DNA of 64,000 bases from Streptomyces sp. T12 (GTDB taxonomy: Bacteria > Actinomycetota > Actinomycetes > Streptomycetales > Streptomycetaceae). Below are positions 59,574-64,000 of this stretch, one piece after another. Under the pieces are notes generated by a model, which was given only the letters and a program-made list of their open reading frames with translations, did no database searches and was not told the origin of the DNA. Position 1 is the stretch's first letter, and every line of letters begins with the position of its first letter. The stretch spans positions 7,130,001 to 7,194,000 of the forward strand of contig NZ_CP117866.1 of NCBI RefSeq assembly GCF_028736035.1, read 5' to 3'. The translations under genes were made by a program, and so were the position numbers.

Positions 59574-59610
59574 CGAAGGGGCGGTACGAGGATCTCGTAC
59601 CGCCCCTTCG
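59574..59610. terminator. Bidirectional terminator
   Basis: CGAAGGGGCGGTACGAG pairs perfectly over 17 bp with CTCGTACCGCCCCTTCG around a GAT loop, between the convergent anti-sigma-like and gluA-type genes. Confidence 0.9.
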
Positions 59611-59621
59611 GCGTCGTACCG

Positions 59622-60383
59622 TCAGAGCACCTTGGACAGGAACGCCTGCGTCCGCTCGTGCTGCGGGTTCGTCAGGACCTCGCGGGGATCGCCGGACTCG
59701 ACGACCACGCCGCCGTCCATGAAGACCAGGCTGTCGCCCACCTCGCGGGCGAAGCCCATCTCGTGGGTGACGACGACCATCGTCATGCCGGACTCGGCGA
59801 GGTCGCGCATGACGTCGAGGACGTCGCCGACCAGCTCCGGGTCGAGGGCCGAGGTCGGCTCGTCGAAGAGCATCAGCTTCGGGTCCATCGCCAGCGCGCG
59901 GGCGATCGCCACGCGCTGCTGCTGGCCGCCGGAGAGCTGGGAGGGGTAGTTGCCGGCCTTGTCGGCGAGGCCGACGCGGTCGAGCAGCTCCCGCGCGCGC
60001 TCCCTGGCCTGGGCCTTGCTCACGCCCTTCACCTGCATCGGCGCCTCCATGACGTTCTCTACGGCCGTCATGTGCGGGAACAGGTTGAACCGCTGGAACA
60101 CCATGCCGATGTCCCGGCGCTGCAGCGCGACCTCGCTGTCCTTGAGCTCGTACAGCTTGTCGCCCTTCTGGCGGTAGCCGACCAGCTCACCGTCGACGTA
60201 CAGCCGACCGGCGTTGATCTTCTCCAGGTGGTTGATGCACCGCAGGAAGGTCGACTTGCCGGAGCCGGAGGGGCCGATGAGGCAGAACACCTCGCCGGTC
60301 TGCACCTCCAGGTCGATGCCCTTGAGGACCTGTACCGCGCCGAAGGACTTGTGGACGCCCTCGGACTTCACCATGGCGGTCAT
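59622..60383 (-). CDS. gluA: Polar amino acid (glutamate-type) ABC transporter ATP-binding protein
   Basis: A 253-residue ATPase. Walker A is GPSGSGKST, the signature [19 protein letters not shown], Walker [14 protein letters not shown] and the switch His in [13 protein letters not shown]. The pattern matches the GlnQ/GluA group. The ATG overlaps the permease stop (ATGA). It powers uptake with the permease and lipoprotein encoded upstream. Confidence 0.92.
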   Translation of the reverse strand: MTAMVKSEGVHKSFGAVQVLKGIDLEVQTGEVFCLIGPSGSGKSTFLRCINHLEKINAGRLYVDGELVGYRQKGDKLYELKDSEVALQRRDIGMVFQRFNLFPHMTAVENVMEAPMQVKGVSKAQARERARELLDRVGLADKAGNYPSQLSGGQQQRVAIARALAMDPKLMLFDEPTSALDPELVGDVLDVMRDLAESGMTMVVVTHEMGFAREVGDSLVFMDGGVVVESGDPREVLTNPQHERTQAFLSKVL

Positions 60384-61345
60384 GCCGAAGCACCCCTTTC
60401 GCGGCCCAGGCCGAGCATGTTCGCCTTGATCTTCTGCCACGGCGTCGTCGGCAGGCTCCGGGTCGAGCCACGGGCGTAGTGCCGCTCCAGGTAGTACTGG
60501 AAGACGCTGAACACACTGGTCATGACCAGGTACCAGATGCACGCCACGAAGAGCATCTCCATCACGGCGTACGACGTGGAGCCGATCGTCGAGGTGGCGC
60601 GCAGCAGTTCGTTGTACGTCACCGCGTACACCAGCGACGAGGTCTTCAGCATGTTGATGAACTCGTTGCCGGTCGGCGGCACGATCACCCGCATGGCCTG
60701 CGGGATCACGATGCGGCGCAGCGTCTTCGCGTGGCTCATGCCGAGCGCGTGCGAGGCCTCGGTCTGGCCCTCGTCGACGGCCAGCAGACCGGCGCGGCAG
60801 ATCTCCGCCATGTACGCCGCCTCGTTCAGGCCCAGGCCCAGCAGGGCGGCCATGAACGGGGTCATGACGTCGACCATCTCGTCCTTGTAGATCGGACCGA
60901 GATTCAGCACGGGGAAGATCAGCGCCAGGTTGAACCACAGCAGCAGCTGGACATAGACCGGCGTACCGCGGAAGAACCAGATGTAGACCCAGGCGACCCA
61001 GCTGGTCACCGGGTTCTTGGACAGGCGCATCACGGCCAGGATCACGCCCAGGACCACGCCCATGACCATCGCGAGAACGCTGATCAGCAGAGTGCGGCCG
61101 GCGCCCGCGAGGACCGTGGGGTCGAAGACGTACTTGCCGACCGCGCTCCACTGGATCTTCTCGGCGGTGGCGAAGGCGTTGACCAGCAGGGCCACCAGGG
61201 CCAGCACGATGACACCGCTGACCCAGCGGCCGTAGTGCCGGACCGGAATGGCCTTGATCGCCTCGGGCAGGAGGTCCCCGCCCTCCTTGGAGACGGCAGC
61301 CGACGGGTTCGCGTCGGCCGGCTCCTTGTCGAACTTGTCAGTCAC
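60380..61345 (-). CDS. Polar amino acid ABC transporter permease
   Basis: A 321-residue permease with a soluble 45-residue N-terminus, five to six helices, and the His/Glu/Gln-transporter family EAA loop [39 protein letters not shown] is the conserved segment of polar amino acid permeases. A single permease gene here implies a homodimer. The stop overlaps the ATPase start; the lipoprotein gene lies 32 bases upstream. Confidence 0.92.
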   Translation of the reverse strand: MTDKFDKEPADANPSAAVSKEGGDLLPEAIKAIPVRHYGRWVSGVIVLALVALLVNAFATAEKIQWSAVGKYVFDPTVLAGAGRTLLISVLAMVMGVVLGVILAVMRLSKNPVTSWVAWVYIWFFRGTPVYVQLLLWFNLALIFPVLNLGPIYKDEMVDVMTPFMAALLGLGLNEAAYMAEICRAGLLAVDEGQTEASHALGMSHAKTLRRIVIPQAMRVIVPPTGNEFINMLKTSSLVYAVTYNELLRATSTIGSTSYAVMEMLFVACIWYLVMTSVFSVFQYYLERHYARGSTRSLPTTPWQKIKANMLGLGRERGASA

Positions 61346-61377
61346 GGTGACTGCCCTTCAGTACTTGCCCGGGACGG

Positions 61378-62328
61378 TCACTTGCCGCCGTTGATCGCGG
61401 CCTTGTCGATCGCGCCGGACTCGGCGCCCCACTTCTCGAGGATCTTCTTGTACGTGCCGTCCTCGATGATCGCGTTGACGGCCTCTTCGAGAGCCGCGGA
61501 CAGCTCCTTGTTGTCCTTGTTCACCGCGATGCCGAACGGACCGGCGTCGACCTGCTCGCCGACGACCTCGAAGGCGTTGCCGCCGTCGGCCTTGCGGGCC
61601 ATGTCGACGGCCACCGGGTAGTCGTTGACGCCGGCGACCGCGCCGCCCGACTTCACACGGGTCTGGGCCTCGGTGTCGTTCTCGAACGACTCGATGTTGA
61701 TCTTCTTCTTGCCGTCGTCCGTGCAGGCCTTGGACTGGGTCTGCAGGGCCTTCTCGTACGTCGTACCGCGCTGCACGGCGGCCGTCTGTCCGCAGAGGTC
61801 CTCGATCGAGTTGATCTTCTTCGGGTTGCCCTTCTGGACGTACACGGCGGTGCCGGCGAGGAAGTAGTCGACGAAGTCGACACCCGGGCCGAGCTTGTCG
61901 CCCTTGTCGTCCAGGCCCTCCTGGCGCTGCTTGTTGTCCGTGATGGAGGACATGGCGACGTCGTAGCGGCCGGAGTTCAGGGCGGTGATCAGGCCGTCGA
62001 AGGAGCCGGAGGTGAACTGGAATTCCACGCCCAGCTTCTTGCCCAGCGCGGCGGCGATGTCGGGGTCGACACCGACGATCTTGCCGCCCTCCTGGTACTC
62101 CATCGGGGCGTACTCGGCGTTCGTGCCGGCCTTGATGACGCCCGCGTCCTGGATCTTCTTGGGCAGCTTGTCGAACAGCGGGGCGGAGTTGGTCTGCGTG
62201 CCGCCGTTGTCCTTCTCCGTCTGGTCACCGCAGCCAGTGAGAATCAGGGCGCCTGCGACCGCGATCGCACCTACCGCGGCTGCCCTGGAGCGCGCGGCGG
62301 ACGTACGGCGGGTGGAGCTTGCGGTCAT
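61378..62328 (-). CDS. Polar amino acid ABC transporter substrate-binding lipoprotein
   Basis: A 316-residue family-3 solute-binding protein. After a twin-Arg-like basic stretch (SSTRRTSAARSRA) comes a hydrophobic helix and the lipobox LTGC with Cys33 as the lipidation site. YAPMEYQEGGKIVGVDPDIA and SGSFDGLITALNSGRYDVAM are the ligand-binding blocks, followed by VQRGTTYEKAL. The ligand is an amino acid, glutamate or glutamine by similarity, not proven. GGAGGAAC precedes ATG 62328. It is the first gene of the operon. Confidence 0.92.
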   Translation of the reverse strand: MTASSTRRTSAARSRAAAVGAIAVAGALILTGCGDQTEKDNGGTQTNSAPLFDKLPKKIQDAGVIKAGTNAEYAPMEYQEGGKIVGVDPDIAAALGKKLGVEFQFTSGSFDGLITALNSGRYDVAMSSITDNKQRQEGLDDKGDKLGPGVDFVDYFLAGTAVYVQKGNPKKINSIEDLCGQTAAVQRGTTYEKALQTQSKACTDDGKKKINIESFENDTEAQTRVKSGGAVAGVNDYPVAVDMARKADGGNAFEVVGEQVDAGPFGIAVNKDNKELSAALEEAVNAIIEDGTYKKILEKWGAESGAIDKAAINGGK

Positions 62329-62981
62329 GGTGGGTTCCTCCGGCGGATGGGTGGAGTTGCCGATGGGGCGACAACTGCCGATGGGCTCGGCAGCGCGTGG
62401 TCGACGAGAACACACGTCTTCGAGTGTCGCGACCTCGTGTGATTACGGCATCTTGCCATTCGGACTGAGCCATTCAGGACGCTCGCCATGTCAAAATCGG
62501 ATAACGGGTGACCCCCGAACCGCCTCAGGTCGGTACATCACGACCGCACCTTCTGCGGGAATCTGTGCTTCCGGCCGGAAGATCTTCGGTGCAAGTCGGG
62601 ATGCGGACCGGTTGAGTGCGAAGTCTGCGGTTGTCAGTGACTTTATGCGGCTTCTGGTGCCGATTGTCCGCTTATTGGGCCATGGATCACAGCGGCTATG
62701 ACGCCGGGCCGTGTCCGATTCGTGTCGTCGGGGTGGGTGTTTCCATTCCTGTCATGTGATCTTGCAGATATTGGACTCGTCGTCGGTAGCGTCCGTCCGG
62801 TAAGAAGGTTCTTTACACCCCTCATCCGGGGCTCAGGGCGCGTGTGCGGCGCGCCCGTCGCGTATGTGTCCGTACGTCGTACGTCGTACGTATCAACGAG
62901 CAGGGCCATGCGCGGTCCCGCCCACTTCTCACCAGGAGTGGTCCCACCCTCAAACCATGAACACTTAAGGGGTCAGACAAA
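62329..62981. other. Long divergent intergenic region
   Basis: This 653-base region separates the divergent amino acid transporter operon and the malic enzyme gene and should carry both promoters. TTGACA occurs on the minus strand near 62490. The AT content is high around 62400-62520 and 62690-62820. A tandem 7-mer lies at 62871-62891. Open frames here (for example 62698-63000) have no similarity or codon bias that supports them. Confidence 0.55.
62871..62891. repeat. Three tandem CGTACGT heptamers
   Basis: CGTACGT repeats three times head to tail at 62871-62891, about 90 bases before the malic enzyme start. The unit contains the palindrome ACGT/CGTACG and could be a regulator array. Confidence 0.6.
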
Positions 62982-64000
62982 GTGGCAGCGGAGATCGTGA
63001 ATCCTCGCAGCGAGAGCAATACCGATCAGGACGGCGGGGTCGAACCCCTCGATTCCTTCGATCCGGCGTTCGCGCTGCACCGTGGCGGCAAGATGGCCGT
63101 GCAGGCCACCGTGCCGGTCCGCGACAAGGACGACCTGTCCCTGGCTTACACGCCCGGCGTCGCGAAGGTGTGCAGCGCGATCGCCGAGCAGCCGGAACTC
63201 GTGCACGACTACACGTGGAAGTCGTCCGTCGTCGCCGTCGTGACCGACGGGACGGCCGTTCTCGGGCTCGGGGACATCGGGCCCGAGGCCTCCCTTCCGG
63301 TGATGGAGGGGAAGGCGATTCTGTTCAAGCAGTTCGGTGGCGTGGACGCGGTGCCGATCGCGCTCGACTGCACGGGTGTCGACGAGATCGTCGAAACCGT
63401 GGTCCGGCTCGCGCCGTCCTTCGGTGGTGTGAACCTGGAGGACATCTCGGCGCCTCGGTGCTTCGAGATCGAGCGCAAGCTGCAGGAGCGGCTGGACATC
63501 CCGGTCTTCCATGACGACCAGCACGGTACGGCCGTCGTGACGCTGGCCGCGCTGCGGAACGCCGCGCGGCTGACCGGGAAGGGGCTCGGGGATCTGCGGG
63601 CCGTCATCTCGGGGGCGGGGGCGGCTGGTGTCGCCATCGCGAAGATGCTGGTCGAGGCCGGGATCGGGGACGTCGCGGTGGCCGACCGCAAGGGCATCGT
63701 GTCGGCCGACCGGGATGACCTGACGTCGGTCAAGCGGGAGCTGGCCGGGTTCACGAACAAGGCGGGCATCACCGGGTCGCTGGAGGCGGCTCTGGAGGGC
63801 GCCGACGTCTTCATCGGCGTCTCCGGCGGTACGGTGCCGGAGGAAGCGGTCGCTTCCATGGCCGAGGGCGCGTTCGTGTTCGCCATGGCCAACCCGAACC
63901 CCGAGGTGCACCCCGACGTCGCGCACAAGTACGCGGCGGTCGTCGCCACCGGGCGGTCGGACTTCCCGAACCAGATCAACAACGTGCTGGCGTTTCCGGG
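62982..64000 (+). CDS. NAD(P)-dependent malic enzyme (malate oxidoreductase), 3' end beyond window
   Basis: Decarboxylates L-malate to pyruvate with reduction of NAD(P). Conserved blocks in order: DDLSLAYTPGVAKVCSAIAE, VVTDGTAVLGLGDIG, KAILFKQFGGVDAVPI, FHDDQHGTAVVTLAAL (metal-binding Asp), ISGAGAAGVAIAKMLVEAG (Rossmann) and FVFAMANPNPEV. GTG 62982 follows AAGGGG. About 339 codons are visible; the family is 400-480 residues, so little is missing. It links C4 acids to pyruvate, consistent with nearby pyruvate and glutamate transport genes. Confidence 0.93.
   Translation, partial: MAAEIVNPRSESNTDQDGGVEPLDSFDPAFALHRGGKMAVQATVPVRDKDDLSLAYTPGVAKVCSAIAEQPELVHDYTWKSSVVAVVTDGTAVLGLGDIGPEASLPVMEGKAILFKQFGGVDAVPIALDCTGVDEIVETVVRLAPSFGGVNLEDISAPRCFEIERKLQERLDIPVFHDDQHGTAVVTLAALRNAARLTGKGLGDLRAVISGAGAAGVAIAKMLVEAGIGDVAVADRKGIVSADRDDLTSVKRELAGFTNKAGITGSLEAALEGADVFIGVSGGTVPEEAVASMAEGAFVFAMANPNPEVHPDVAHKYAAVVATGRSDFPNQINNVLAFP

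Noticed and set aside
62698..63000. Open frame of 100 codons before malic enzyme
   Set aside because: It overlaps the malic enzyme start, has poor codon bias and no recognisable domain.

Overview
The window is actinobacterial and almost certainly from a Streptomyces chromosome. GC is very high with strong third-position GC, GTG starts are frequent, and coupled ATGA or GTGA junctions are common. The gene content is diagnostic: sigR-rsrA, epi-isozizaene synthase with CYP170, dasR-dasABCD, wblE, sigH with its anti-sigma factor, a cNMP-domain encapsulin of the EshA/EshB type, and sodN-sodX. From memory, much of the order matches the region around SCO5216-SCO5261 of S. coelicolor; no alignment was run.

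Layout. 1-7 kb: an SRAP-domain fragment, an alpha/beta hydrolase, the thiol-oxidative stress pair sigR-rsrA with a sigma-R promoter in front, two coupled membrane HD-domain proteins (one degenerate), a TPR protein and peptide deformylase. 7-10 kb: the two-gene albaflavenone pathway. 10-14 kb: class Ia ribonucleotide reductase nrdAB, read leftwards behind tandem NrdR-like boxes and a cobalamin riboswitch. 14-18.6 kb: monocarboxylate and pyruvate uptake (cstA, ybdD, a DUF3311 protein, mctP). 18.6-26.6 kb: the N-acetylglucosamine/chitobiose regulon (dasR, dasABCD, nagB, a SIS-domain protein) with several DasR-type operators. 26.6-36.5 kb: an SDR/TetR divergent pair with twin palindromic operators, a PdtaS-like histidine kinase, wblE, a lipid kinase, the sigH operon, a zinc-finger protein and a Na+/H+ antiporter. 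36.6-39.4 kb: a single-gene TIR-STAND-TPR protein that looks like an immune NLR. 39.4-44 kb: D-cysteine desulfhydrase-like protein, an amidase, then a family 2B encapsulin shell with a polyprenyl synthase as probable cargo. 44-51 kb: GNAT, TetR/reductase pair, DGPF plus ECF42 sigma factor, small proteins, a VOC protein and a phosphate transporter. 51-55.8 kb: a less orderly accessory stretch with a glycosyltransferase carrying an in-frame stop, a pair of secreted unknown proteins, and decayed ASCH and integrase genes. 55.8-64 kb: sodN/sodX, a CGNR protein, a methyltransferase, an ECF sigma/anti-sigma-like pair, a glutamate-type ABC transporter and the start of malic enzyme.

How it fits together. 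The das block is one circuit: DasA-DasBC import chitobiose or GlcNAc, DasD is a likely cytoplasmic hexosaminidase, NagB and perhaps the SIS protein send glucosamine-6-phosphate to glycolysis, and DasR sites sit in front of dasR, dasA and nagB. Two stress sigma circuits (SigR/RsrA and SigH/anti-sigma) show the same design of a self-promoter plus a long alternative N-terminus. Two terpenoid modules are present: eizs-cyp170, and the encapsulin with its polyprenyl synthase. The most interesting loci are the encapsulin/prenyl-synthase pair, the TIR-NB-ARC-TPR gene, a DasR-like site in front of the PdtaS-like kinase, a hairpin masking the cstA ribosome-binding site, and the integrase/ASCH scar beside sodN.
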